Origin: Spirometra erinaceieuropaei
Lineage: Eukaryota; Platyhelminthes; Cestoda; Diphyllobothriidea; Diphyllobothriidae
Assembly: GCA_902702965.1 (NCBI GenBank)
Contig: CACRXP010000182.1
Span: forward strand, 317,705 to 381,704
Length of the DNA: 64,000 nt
Direction of reading: 5' to 3'
A program made the translations under genes and the position numbers. The notes under the pieces are model-generated. The model saw nothing but the letters and a program-made list of their open reading frames with translations, did not search any database and was not told where the DNA came from. This document shows positions 22,170 through 33,610 of the stretch, one piece after another. The number at the start of each line of letters is the position of its first letter. Within the stretch, counting starts at the first letter, position 1.

Positions 22170-22690
22170 AGACAAGATGGCTGGGACAAGAGCTTTATTA
22201 GCCTGACTCTTAGAATTCCTGCTCGAAAACCTCATCAGAGTCAAAAGCAGTTACGGATAGTTCACGCACAAGGGGCTGCAGTAATTATAGGGTGCAGTCA
22301 CCATGCTACCGCATATCCACAAAAAATTACGGCTCCCCCGCCACATTAACGATCGTTGCACTTGGTGTGATGACTGTTTAAAAGCCAACATTCGTGTCGT
22401 TGATTGGAGCAATCTCATCACATGCGTTGGATGCTGGTGTGATGACTGCTCAACCACCTGACCCACAGACCCTGGTTTTGGGAACATTGATCACCTGTGC
22501 GCTTCCGACGTGGCTAATTACACCACCTAGGGAAAGTCTCCACACCGAGTATGGAATGGGAAGGTCATTCAAATTCGATGAGGCCAAAATTCTCGCTAGA
22601 GTTGACAACCGCGTGAGAGATGAGCTGCTTAAGTCAAGGTTTACTGGCCTCCAGTCTAGTAACAAGTGCAGTCCCAGTCTCCTACCTTAC
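22170..22690. pseudogene. Family C PLE 3' end with head-to-head junction
   Basis: On the minus strand from 22560 down: the tail NDLPIPYSVWRLSLGGVISH, then V-G-S-A-Q-V. A 3' UTR follows containing a roughly 75-base tandem repeat (TGGTGTGATGACTG at about 22366 and 22434), then a degraded hammerhead-like motif near 22195-22245. On the plus strand from 22561 a second fragment reads EAKILARVDNRVRDELLKSR, then F-T-G-L-Q-S-S-N-K-C, the immediately preceding part of the same protein. The two fragments point away from each other. The event is similar in style to the inverted arm at 3735-5275. Confidence 0.65.
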
Positions 22691-22895
22691 TTAGTGGTGA
22701 GAAATCGCCTGTTAACAAGTGAAACTCTTTCAGTTGGCGCTTTTAACGACAATTCAGGGCTAATTATCGAAGACCCGTGTCCGTTGGTTTCTGTATTCTG
22801 GTTTCAATGAGAAGACTAAATTCTGGTGGCTTCACAAGAGCTCCCCTGTGTTGATGAAAGCATTGTTGCTCGAGCGAAAATTAAGTTTCTAAGCA

Positions 22896-23893
22896 TACAG
22901 TGAGTGACCTATCTCATGAAATGTTGGCTGAAATTCTGAAATGCGTTTTCGATTAGGAAGGATTACTTGGTCGCGGATGTAATACTGATTACTGTGAGTC
23001 ATACTCTTATAACATTTCGGAATCGGCAGGATGTCGACTTTTGAATGTACTTCTATTCAATTTCCTTTTGAAAACTTGCTCGGTATACAATGACTACTTA
23101 AGTAGCATGCATTTTTCCCATTTATTTTCGATGGTCTTTGAAATTCAAATATATTATATAGAAACCATAAACAAAAATATGCTTTCTTTTAGTCAATCAA
23201 TTGAGAATCACGTCTTATTTATATTTTATATTTAAAGAAGGAGCATAATTTGGTTTTAAAAAAGTTTCTAATTATGAGACTTTTTAAGACCGCGAAATGT
23301 CCATTCACATAGCATCGTACCTGTCCGTTTACCACTGCTCCTCATGGAATGTACAACATGGTCCGCATCCATTGCAAAATTTTATGGACTCTGTGTGGTA
23401 TCTCTTTAATGGCATAGAAAAATATGTGATTTTCTTTACGCGGAACGAATGCACCTTGTAGAGTGAAATCACTAAGCGCTAATGTAACAAATGTTCAAGC
23501 TCCAAATTCTTCGGCAATTGGAAAACTTTTGGAAACCAAATTATACTCCTTCCTTAAGTATAAAATATAAAGAAGACGTGATTCTCTGTCGATTGACTAA
23601 TAGAAAGCACATTTTTGTTTATGGTTTCTATAAAATATACTTGAATTTCCAAGACCATCGAAAATCAATGGGGAAAATGCATGCTACTTAAGTAGTCATT
23701 TTTTACCGAGCACTTTTTCTATAGGAGATTGAAAAGCAGTGCATTTAAAAGCTGACATTCTGCTCAGTTTGAAATGTTATAAGAGTATGTTTAAGGATAA
23801 TCAGTATTACAACCGCGATCAAGTAATCCTTCCTAGTCGGAAGCGCATTTCAGAATTTCCGCCAACATTTCATGAGATCGGTCACTCAATGTA
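22896..23893 (+). mobile_element. Foldback DNA element, full copy
   Basis: TA-flanked, 998 bp, long inverted arms, central segment in the same orientation as the 10257 copy and nearly identical to it over long stretches. The right terminus has one change (CACTCAATGTA). Short frames inside (23041-23235, 23491-23691) are not conserved with frames in the other copies and are not genes. Confidence 0.85.
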
Positions 23894-24226
23894 GGTCTTA
23901 GAGATAATTTTTAATTTAATTGAAACCACTTACTGCTTTGGTTTTTGAACCTGCCTGTTCTAAAACTACTAATAAAGAATGTCTTTTCGCATAAATTCAG
24001 CAAATAAATCGGACAACAGCACAATAATTAATGTCCCGATCTCATCTCGTGTGATTACTTTCGAGCAGACTTTATAAGTTAAAAAAGGACAATCAAAAAC
24101 CTGCGGTGAAAAATACAATTAGCCAAATCAAGACACTCTCATAATATCGAATAAAGTGACGTTAAGTGCGCGCATTTGCGTCAGACTACGGAGCTTAAAA
24201 TTTGCCTGCAGGTTGGATAAAAGTAC

Positions 24227-24283
24227 AGTTATTGATCGATCTCATGAAATGTTAGCTGAAATTCAGAAATGAGTTTTCGTTGT
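24227..24283 (+). repeat. Foldback element terminus fragment
   Basis: ATCGATCTCATGAAATGTTA and the following bases match positions 10-55 of the foldback element; the rest is absent. Just downstream, 24287-24318 holds a perfect 9-bp inverted pair GCGATCCGA/TCGGATCGC. Confidence 0.55.
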
Positions 24284-24369
24284 TTGTGCGATCCGATCGG
24301 ACGCATGCTCGGATCGCGTATACACGAATATAAGCTGGCTGTACAACAAAGTGACGCATTATCCTAAGG

Positions 24370-24590
24370 GGCAGCCCACGCCGAAAACAAAACAGGCCGA
24401 GAACTGATTAAAGTCTGGGCCTCGAATAAGAACTCAGTAATCTATTTATCGATCTGGCGCCGGCGCACAGAAACCTGTTCAGTCACCTCCAGTCTCGGGT
24501 CTTCGGTGGATGATTGGTTAAAACGCCCTATAACTGTCGCTTGTTCTGTTTTATTATCTCTGACAATATGCTCCTGCACAAGTTTGAAAG
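24370..24590 (-). repeat. RLEVT repeat, third copy
   Basis: On the minus strand this reads TEQATVIGRFNQSSTEDPRL and EVTEQVSVRRRQIDK, then a stop. It matches both arms of the inverted repeat at 38500-38990. Similarity continues past the stop (GAGTTCTTATTCGAGGCCCA). The repeat is not a family I recognise. Confidence 0.6.
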
Positions 24591-24871
24591 CTAAGATCAA
24601 CAAACTGAATGTTCCGATACTAGATCACCTTTATTCTTCCCTTATGCACAGACATGGGAATCAAAATTTCGCCTTCATCCATAAAATGCAATGTTTCCTG
24701 ATAACCGAATACTTGTCCTTATTCTTCTGGAATGAGGCTAGGACGAGGGTCTGTACGCGATCGACCCTCATTGGGCGATACCAAAAAGTACGAAAGATTT
24801 CTACTTGGTTTCTTTTCGAACCGGGAAGACGAATTTTTTATAAACGGATATTAATATTGACACAACTGTGA
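24506..24871 (+). other. Unassigned 121-codon frame
   Basis: Begins antisense to the RLEVT repeat and ends at the edge of the tRNA-like element. No recognisable motif; probably a chance frame. Confidence 0.12.
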
Positions 24872-25286
24872 AAAACTCGGCGCCTCGGTGGGATTCGAAC
24901 CCACGCAGTAAGGAGAAGGCTTTAGTATAGCCAACGCTCTAACCACTTGAGCTACGAGGCCCCGCCGGACGACTCGAGTTTAATCACATTTGGGTCAAGT
25001 TAACCCGTCCAATTTACTGCAACGTCTGGAATCCACCAAATCTGATACAGTAAGTTGACTGCCCAAGCAGGATTTCATAAGTAATTCATCTAGAATCCAC
25101 CAGATGACTACCAGGCTCACGTAATTCATAGGCGGGTAAACTTGACCCAACTATTTAAACTCGAGTCGTCCGGCGGGGCGTCGTAGCTCAAGTGGTTAGA
25201 GCGTTGGCTGTACTAAAGCCTTGTCCTTACTGCGTGGGTTCGAATCCCACCGAGGCGCCGAGTTTTTCACAGTTGAGTCAATATTC
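24852..25286. repeat. Inverted pair of tRNA-like units (palindromic element)
   Basis: The left unit (about 24876-24965) on the minus strand and the right unit (about 25176-25260) on the plus strand each show an A box TAGCTCAAGTGG and a B box GGTTCGAATCC. Both have GCCTCG-type acceptor pairing. The anticodon arm is irregular (GGCTGTACTAAAGCC), with an extra-long variable region, so these are tRNA-derived repeats rather than tRNA genes. Arms of about 160 bp flank a unique centre of about 115 bp. A second copy of the whole arrangement lies at 17405-17810, so the inverted pair moves as one unit. Confidence 0.75.
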
Positions 25287-28200
25287 ATTATTCAAAGTCT
25301 GCCATAATACCTATAAAGGGATATTAGATGAGATCAGCCATGAGAAATTTGATTGTTTTCGGAAAACAAGGAGAGAATTTGGGTTGGAAAATTGCAACTT
25401 GTCAATTTGCAGTGACTTCTGTTGTAAAGCGCAATTGCAAACTTTTGATGGCGATTTGTTTTACGTTACTGGCAATTTATGATTATTTCGAATATTAGTC
25501 AGGTCAATCTGTAGTAAATTACCAATAACAAAACAGTATCCAGAAATAAGAATGCGGCCAAAATGGTTCACAGGCAGGTGAAACGGCGATGTTACTCACC
25601 GGCCACTGAAAATTATCATAACATCTACACCAAGGGAACTAACGGGGAAAATTTATAAATGTCCTGTCGCGGCATAATGGTAGAATGGATCAGTGCGTTC
25701 GGGTTTATTTAGAAAAAGGCTATGACAGAACCATTTTAATGGAGGATGGAGACTTCATGTTTTTGGTGACCCAAGTGTTTGATAATCAAAAACTCACCAT
25801 ACATTATTATAAGCTTTAATACCGAGGTCTTGTTTCCAGACAATCCCACTAAGTTGGCTTAAGTGTGCATATATAGGAAGACCTTCTCACGTGAACATTG
25901 CATGCTGACAGTAAATTTTAGGAAGCCACGATGCCTGATGTTTTGAGTGACTTCCGAATTTGGAGTGTGACCAGACTAGCTTTCGACAATGGACAGCACA
26001 AGCGGCAAGATGTTCATCGGTATCATGACTGCCACCTTTGGTTACGATGGCTCGCTAAAGACAAATAGAAAACATATGGCTACAAGATAATGCTCATGGG
26101 AAGTATGATTCTTACGTAACCCACGATACAGCCCAATTTGTAGGACATTGCGAGCGTTCCCGCCTGGGACTGACAAGACGTTTTTATTTCTGCTAACAGT
26201 TGAAACCGAAATCCTATCATAACTCTCTTCTTCTAATCAAAAAATAGAACAACACAGAAAAATACTTTCATGCAATATAAGCTGGATTTTGTTGACTAGT
26301 TAACAACAGCCAATTATTAGTCCCTACGCCGCCAAACTTTCTAGAACATTCCAGACAAGAGGATAATAAATAAAGTATCAGTGGTTTGTAGGTTTAACTA
26401 TGCTTTATTATTTTTTCGTCCTACTGTATTTACTTTCCTTCACGTGTGTGATACTAGACCTTATATAAGTGACATACAATGCAACGTTTGGATCGCTGGG
26501 TTTTAGTCAGATATATTTCTTTGCAAACAAATTATTATTAGTAAACACCTATGCGTTCTTTTGAAAAAAGGCCGTTTCATTTATGCGACAAAACCCTTAG
26601 GATGCGCCTATACATTTTGGAGATTTATGTGCGAGTTTTCGCTCGGTTACAAATTATTTTACATTCATATTTAACTTCCATATTTGATACTACAGTATAC
26701 TAGGCAGCTGGCAACGTCAGCATATGCAGAATTTAAAAAACTTTATAAGAAAGATCACTATTTTAATTATTTTTAGTCAGTATTTTTCTACGCAGAACGT
26801 TTACCAAGATGCACGGTTTCTTCATTTGCAAAAGGTTAACGTAGTACATCTGTAAACATCAGAGGAACTTTCGTCAGCAAGCACGCCTAGATCTGAAGTG
26901 ATTTAGCGTTCTATGGGCTCGTAGGAACTCCGGGAATTCTTTATTTAATATTATAACCAGAAAAAATGTAATATATTGCTATTCACCGTACGTACTTCCA
27001 ATACCAATTTCGGCAGAATTTCAAACCCCAACCACCCTCTATTTCCATTAAATTCTAGTCCGTAAATCATAATTATTACTGACCGTTGTTTTTACATATT
27101 TCTGTCTTTGCGACTGAGTTTACGACGATAGATAGCATCATTGTCCTTGAGCAAAGCAAGCCAGGTATTGTTCAATGGAATTATTCCCGCCCTATCTAGT
27201 GCCGAGCAATGCACACGTGATGGCCTCGCGTCAGGTGTGAAAACGCGCGAGTATGTTTAAGCAATCGTGTGAAAACCTTGCAGATGTAATGGGAGTATGC
27301 AAAGCCAAGAATATAAAGTAGTCTACTAGACTACATTCGCATTTGCAAGGACCAGACTAGTACGGACTGCACGGCGCGATACTATGCTATATTCCATGGC
27401 TCACATACAACCATTTTCTAGGTTTGCATGGGTTGCCGGCCATGACAACCCTTCATTGGCACCAAGACGTCAACTAAAACTGTTTGTGATATGCAAGTAC
27501 CTAAATTTCATATGTTCAATAGGGGGCTCTGGTGATTCTCTGCCGATAAAACAGTGAAAAAGGAAACATCTTGACCGCGTGCGCTCAAATTCCTGTGACC
27601 CATTATAACATTCCGTGCTTGCCATAGTATACAATCAATGCGTGCATTGGTCTTCACGACCAGTACGATAACCATTTATGCGTACTTTCTCGTGAAACTC
27701 CCCTGGCGATCGCAATATAGGGCATTTACCGAAAATGCGATTGTGAGATGGACTTAATATTTGTCAAAGTAGAATGACGAGATATTCCGTAGTGCAGTTT
27801 ACACTCCTGAATTCATCAGTGAAAAACGCACTGAATTTCCTTCCTATATACGTAGCTCGACATGACGGCAGACAATAATGATATCAGCTTAACAATAGGG
27901 TTTGACTTGGACACTGCCGATTTTGCTTATCATTTCTTTTACAGCACGCATGTTATGTTGCAAACTACCTTATAAAATATCTAAGATAAGAACCAATGCG
28001 TTACGTATACTCGTGTTTTTCCTAAGTAATCGCTACATACATACGCTACCTACCTTCAGTAAGTTAAACTCAGACTGACTGACACATGTTCGCGAAACGA
28101 TTTTGCGGGAATTTGAAATAAATTTATCAGTTCTAACAGGTCGTGTTGAGCAAAAAGTGAAGAGCCGCTTTGTGTTTAAGAAGTTTAGAGCCCTTTCGGT

Positions 28201-28809
28201 TTCGAAAAATAAAATTTCCATGAGGTTTTCGATTGCCACCTGAAAATGCAATAACAATGTTCGGAATATTCCACGTTTTTTTGTCAGGCGAAATTGCCGC
28301 AAACGTATGCAGTATGTTCTCGAGTGCGTCTGCAAATTTTATGCCAATTTTTTGCTAAATGTATCTTTGCCGTATGGCTTCCTTCACTGTTTGGCTTAGC
28401 AATGCGTCGGATATTGAGTGAATAGGATGTTCGTTAATATCTTCACAAAAAGACCATCGTATCGACTATTTAGCGCACGAGTCAATATAGACAAATTAAA
28501 CAGTCACTAAGTGAAGAAGGTGTTAGGCAGTTTTGCTCAAACCACCCGACCTCTCAGTCTCATTCAGGTTTGGCCATGTTAAGGGAATATCTAAGTTTAG
28601 ACAGGAACATCTGTACTCCCCTGAAATATAGCACAATACTACTCATAATACGGGAGTGATGATAATAAGGGCCTTTCAGAGTTGATAAAGAGTTGGTTTT
28701 TAAAAAACGCGTATATCGTGTTTACCATCTTGCGCTGAAAACGGGAACGAAACGGTGATTTGATGGATAAAACAATATAACTTCAGATGCTATGTATGCA
28801 GATATTACA
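25287..28809. other. 3.5 kb without recognised feature
   Basis: AT-rich. The longest frame is 100 codons at 28033-28335 on the minus strand, not recognised. No repeat shared with the rest of the window was noticed. Confidence 0.45.
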
Positions 28810-29330
28810 TATAGAGTAGGCAGCCTAACTCATGAAAGATGTCGAAATTTACGAGTGATTGCCAATCACTTGCAGTATGTCACGAATTCGTGCATCCAAG
28901 TTTTACGGTAATGAGACACAACTTTAGAAATGTTAAAAGATAAAAAACATTAAAAGCAGTGCTGCTTTGTTTAGAAATGTCAATTTTTCCGAAAAACGCA
29001 AAATCCCGAAAACTTCAAAATCGAATGAAATTTAGTTAACTTTGCGTTCGGGTGTATAGAATGTATTTCCATGCAAAAAAACTGAATAAAAACAAAAGTA
29101 AGAATAAGATAAAATTTAAAAATAGTGTTTCATGTAAGTTGAAATTTAAATATTCTTCATGGATTAGTATAATTCCCCATATGACGGTTCGCCAACAGCC
29201 TACAGTCTGAGAATAGATCCAAAACAGTGTCCGGAGTATTCGTGGTATTCTTTCTGCTTTTGAATAGAATTTAATGTGTTTCAATAAGAGAAACACGATT
29301 TTGCTTGATTTCAATGATAATGACTTTAAA
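28810..29330. repeat. Diverged dispersed repeat, copy 1
   Basis: GAAAGATGTCGAAATTTACG, CAATCACTTGC and, further on, AACAGCCTACA...ATTCGTGGTATT align with 37672-37960 in the same order and orientation, with insertions between. The two copies are old. Nature unknown; no coding pattern is visible. Confidence 0.45.
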
Positions 29331-30424
29331 GGAAGGAAAGTTTCACAAGTTAACGTGTTGCTGACTCACTCAAACAGGAAGCCTCACAGTCGAGTAAAAT
29401 GAACGTCTACAATAGACGTTAACAACAAATGTGCCTTGGATCAAGTAGAAAACTTTTTAACTAAGTTACCTTTTCAAACAGTGTTTTAGTACAACATCTA
29501 AATGATAGATGTCTGTGTACTTTGCATTGTTGCACGATAAGGCCAAGAAAAACTAGATGGTTTTGGTCGTTTCTCTCAAAGTATTAAGAAAATAATGATA
29601 TTTATATATAATTAACGCAAACGCATGCTTTCCTCTTTATATTGCGTCCAATTTTGCCATCTTTGCCCACTTTTATCCTGCATTCTACAAGTATGATGAC
29701 ACGGCAGAGTGGCCATATAAATACTGATACTTTGCTGAAACTGTTAATGCCTTGCTTGCCCCACTTCTATATTAATTATTTGCAGAAGCTAGACTGCACA
29801 GAAGGTAACACTTCATATGTTCAAAACTGAAAATGACTATTTGGTTGTGGTTATTTCCGTGACAAATGGAATTATTTTCACGGTAAAACATTTCCGTCCC
29901 ATTTAAACGAAGGATCGTCTGTGAGCGTTATTACTGCTCTTCAGGACACCAAATCGAATATATCTCCTAAGATGACTCCTAAAATTCCATAAAGCATCTA
30001 CTTCACCATAAAGAACCTCTGTGTTAACAAGCTGATTCCCACGGGTAGCATCGGACAGGAAATCAATTTTCAAGTCCGACAGGCTCTGTTTATTAAAACT
30101 CGCGAAATTAAATTACTCTCCTTTCAAAGGAAAACCTGCTCAAACGCGCAAGCGAAGTATAAAAAATTGTCCGAGTATATCACGACGTCCATATTCACCC
30201 AAAATCCAAAAACGTTTTGTCTGCATAAACTACGTGGACGCAATTTTTGCACAATGACATTTCTTTGAAGGGGTCGGATGGGCAAGCAAAATGCGCAACG
30301 TTTGGGACGTCCGAAAATTCGCACATCAGTTTATGTCATCAGGTTTCATGAGATAGATTACGCATTATATAAATTATCTCTGAACTGAATTCTTAATTAA
30401 TGCACATGTAATGGCTTTGTAAAG
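29331..30424. other. No recognised feature
   Basis: Only short unassigned frames (29642-29830, 30124-30324). Confidence 0.4.
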
Positions 30425-30605
30425 TCGAATTGGCAAACAGATGTTTCCACTAACTCATTATCAGGCCAATGCAGCTGAATAGAAATCGAAAATATAAGAA
30501 TTTCATAGGGTTTATAAGTGACTCAGGCGCTAATAACACTCATTGTTCCCAAGCCACCCGCACGCCAATGCAAACGTGTTTCGGTCATTGGGAGAAGATG
30601 GGAGG
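30425..30605 (-). pseudogene. PLE family A 3' end, distal part of a split copy
   Basis: On the plus strand GAATTGGCAAACAGATGTTT, ATTATCAGGCCAATGCAGCT and TAACACTCATTGTTCCCAAG match the reverse complement of the family A 3' UTR at 6780-6950 and 61210-61350. The hammerhead-like motif is decayed here. It is the continuation of the fragment that starts at 31740, separated from it by a GC-rich insertion. Confidence 0.7.
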
Positions 30606-31739
30606 GGGTGGGTAAAACAACAGTTCGACCATCATTGCCGAAGATGTCCACCGTGTGCTCCACAGCAAAGTGAAGCGAGCACGGTAACTTGAGTGTAAAT
30701 TAGTTTATAGTGATAGTAGACTTGCGGTGCATATACCGCACTCTCTCCTCCCCTTCCACCTGGACCCGTCGGCGCGGGAGGGCGCAGGTGGATGGCACGG
30801 TCGTCCCGCACTCCACTCCACACCACGTCGTTCACGAAACAAATGACAAGGTTATTTAGTCAACAGCAACAACGATGGGGAGGCTGGAGCGGCCGAAGTC
30901 GCACCTAGGCGTGCCATCACACCCGGCTCGAATCTCACGGAGTGAGAGTGTCATAAAGGGCGCATTTAGAAGGAAACATTGCCGTCTGACTCTCAGACCA
31001 CCAGTCGGCCACTCCACACAAACACACACTGTGTCGACTGCGAGGTCCAATTTATATCGTCGATTGGCGACTTTCCAATCTGCAGCTTTTAATGCACCGT
31101 CATAATTTCAGGCGCGTCAGATTGTTTATAGTCGACCTCACTCTCTTTTCTTATGTCAAGGTCCCAGCTATTCTACGAGCCTGTCACTGGTCTATGCGCG
31201 GTGGCTGACATCTACTGACCTCGTCTACCCACAACTGCAGCACACACAACACTAGGCCGATCGCGAGGTCCATGTTATCCACGTCAGTTGGCCACCTTCC
31301 AGTCACGGCTTTTACCGCACCGCGAGTGCTTCAAGCTTCTCAGAATGTTTATAGTGAGGATGAAAGTGCGCTGAGTCGTCGACCTCACTATCCCTTCTTA
31401 GTCCCAGGCCCCAGCCGCTGTTCGACCCGGTTAATCGTCTGGGGCGGAGAATGGGCGCGGTGGCTGATGTATCTAGTAAACTTGTCTGCGAGCTCCACAT
31501 GCACGACCTGCTCCCCAAACACAAGCACCAGGATTTCGCACAAGGGAGGATGAGCAGCGTACACCTCACACGCGTGAGAGTGCCAGAGGTCATGTTAAGC
31601 AGGAGCCGTTTCGGCGTGACTCTCAGCTCACCAGTACGCCACTCCACACAAACACACACCCGGACAGACTGCGTGGACTGATTGGGTGACATAGGCTGTG
31701 AATGATATGTATAAGTCAGGTACGTGAAGCACACATGCC
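30606..31739. repeat. GC-rich tandem array inserted in a PLE
   Basis: Much richer in G+C than its surroundings. Diverged units recur: CGAGGTCCA...CGTCAGTTGGCCACC...TTTTACCGCACC at 31264, its relative at 31045, and a more distant one at about 30690. Direct repeats of about 100 bases (GTGAGAGTG ... CCACTCCACACAAACACACA) lie at 30930-31030 and 31563-31662. Long overlapping frames occur on both strands (30632-31050, 31312-31734) but share low-complexity repeats such as C-V-C-V-E-W and look like by-products. The boundaries are inferred from where PLE homology stops and resumes. Confidence 0.65.
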
Positions 31740-32487
31740 TGCCATCAGGGGGTTACGGCGACGTGTAATGACCATCTGGAGTCCGTATTGGCCATGGAAG
31801 ACAGAGCGCATTTGTCGATGTCTTCTAACAACGTAGCTCTGGATTCGCTATCCGTTTACCACTGCCTCGGCTGTAGCCAGTACCCGTTGACGTATGCCTC
31901 TTAAGAAGCTTGCTGGTGTCCGGCAGACAACCTAGGTGTCTTCTTTGGCATCGAGTCGATGAGTAATATTGACAAGATGCGCGAGAAAAGAACTCGGAAT
32001 CGGCCTGTCTTCACGTCTGCCTAGACAAGCCAGTGTGTGTTCACGTACTCCCCTCTTCAGGCGCCTCGTTGTACGGCCATTGTATTCCGCCTCACAAGGA
32101 CAAGTGAATGGGTAAATTCACATCGGTGTGGCCTGCAACGTTAGTAGGTCTTTGCCTCCCAAGCTTAAGAAGGGAGAGTTCGTGAGACGTACGCATAAAT
32201 TCGCCGCGGGGAAAGCGCTATTAGGCGTCTTTCAGGTGACTTGCTGCGTCTCCACGAAGGGGAAGTTTTATTAAAAGGTCTCTGCAGTTACCACAGTAGG
32301 CGCTGCAGTGCGCTCCCCAATATTTCGGAGGATAAATCTCTTTGGGTAGCCTTTTTCTCGGAGTATATCCTGCAGCTGCCGAGGCTCTGCATTGACAGCC
32401 TTAGGAGAGCATGTACGCCGCATTCCAGCTGACAATTCCTGGATCAAATTGTATTTAATAGTTAGGGGGACAAAACTGTACAAATTA
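31740..32487 (-). pseudogene. PLE family A relic, proximal part of a split copy
   Basis: Minus strand: YVNLYSFVPLTIKYNLIQEL, MRRTCSPKAVNAEPRQLQ and GYPKRFILRNIGERTAAPTV. A frameshifted GIY-YIG region follows (P-C-E-A-E-Y-N-G-R-T-T-R-R-L near 32060-32110) and then the C-terminal half down to about 31740. It starts at the same element position as three other family A copies. The 3' end lies at 30425-30605 beyond the GC-rich insert. Multiple shifts and stops make it non-functional. Confidence 0.8.
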
Positions 32488-33139
32488 ACGTAAAAGGATA
32501 GTTTCTCGACGTTTAAAACATGACTTAAGTCCACCTGTAATGCGGGAAGGATAACAATGGGTCTTTTGTGGAGGCAGGCAGTTCTTAAATATTTGAAAAG
32601 AAATCTTTTGAACAATAGCCAGCCTAAACACATTTTTGATCCGCCAATTTTCCGCTCAGGGTGCCTTTCTGAGGATATGACGTGAATGATTATGTTCTCG
32701 CGAATTATCGAGTTATACCTCACGACCTCTTAAGCTTAAAGGCAGCAAGCAAAACCGACTGGTGAATGATATAGAAGTTCTGACCATTAAATAACCGGAC
32801 GACAGAGCGCGACAGCTAAGCGGATTGTACAAGTGTGTTGTTTGTCCTCATATTCAAACAAGCAATTCGGGCAAATAAAACGCGGCAAATTGTCATGGAT
32901 AAATTAGCTCGGTACATAAACACAGATTTTCCTCCACGAAAAACGTCACCTCCATTGCCGCATTGACCCCAAAATTCGTCCCCTACACGTCTTCGACTTA
33001 CTCTGCCCTAGCACTGTAGACTTAGCGCAAAAAGGAGGGAAAATATCGAAGATGATAATTCCTTATTGTCACTAAATAATGCAATCTTAAAACGCTGAAA
33101 TCAACGAAATCTAAATGGAATTTCTAGGCAGTTACTGAT
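32488..33139. other. No recognised feature
   Basis: A minus-strand frame (32271-32723) continues from the PLE into this flank, but its upstream part is not PLE-like. Nothing else is supported. Confidence 0.4.
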
Positions 33140-33610
33140 TAGGGACTGAACGATGTTGAATCCGTTCTTGAACTAAGCAAAACACTTGAAGAGAGGAAAG
33201 ATTTTGTCCGTCACGTAACGATCTCATTAATCATGCGACACAAAAGTGCAAAGCTCTGGGCAAAGACAAATAGCAAGCACTAAGAAGCTTAAAAGCGGAT
33301 AATGACGTAATTAGCATGTTTGCTGACAAACCTGACTCCAGCGATGTGCCCAATAAATCTGCTTACGAAAATAAAACTCTAGGACTTATCGATGATCAAC
33401 AATTTTTAAACTACATCAAACCGGAGAGATGGAAACTCTACTCATCCAGGTACAAAGTGCCTGACAAAAGTCAGGTCCGAATGGATAATCACACTAAGCA
33501 ACTGGTATTTTTACGAATTCAAATGCTCCTTTTAGCGTTTAGCCGAAGATACACTACACAACAGTGCAATTCAGATTTATCGCCTTCCCGCTTGATACTC
33601 TTAAGTATGC
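33140..33610 (+). pseudogene. PLE amino-terminal (pre-RT) fragment
   Basis: Across frames the plus strand gives FVRHVTISLIMRHKSAKLWA, then KADNDVISMFADKPDSSDVP and NKSAYENKTLGLIDDQQFLN. It ends with YIKPERWKL and A-I-Q-I-Y-R-L-P. PLE proteins have a conserved block just before the RT, L-x-x-D-x-x-I-V-x-P-A-D-K-G-x-x-x-V-V-x-x-x-x-Y, then L-x-D-x-x-F-Y-x-x-I and later F-Y-G-L-P-K-x-H. The order and spacing fit. The key Gly of A-D-K-G is replaced and at least three stops occur. No RT follows. Family membership (A, B or C) cannot be decided. Confidence 0.6.

Noticed and set aside
25176..25260. A functional tRNA gene
   Set aside because: A and B boxes are good, but the anticodon arm and variable region do not fit a standard tRNA, and several diverged copies exist, as expected for a SINE-type repeat.
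30632..31734. Several overlapping long frames in the GC-rich array as genes
   Set aside because: Frames occur on both strands, share repeat-derived strings and follow tandem units; GC-rich sequence has fewer stops by chance.
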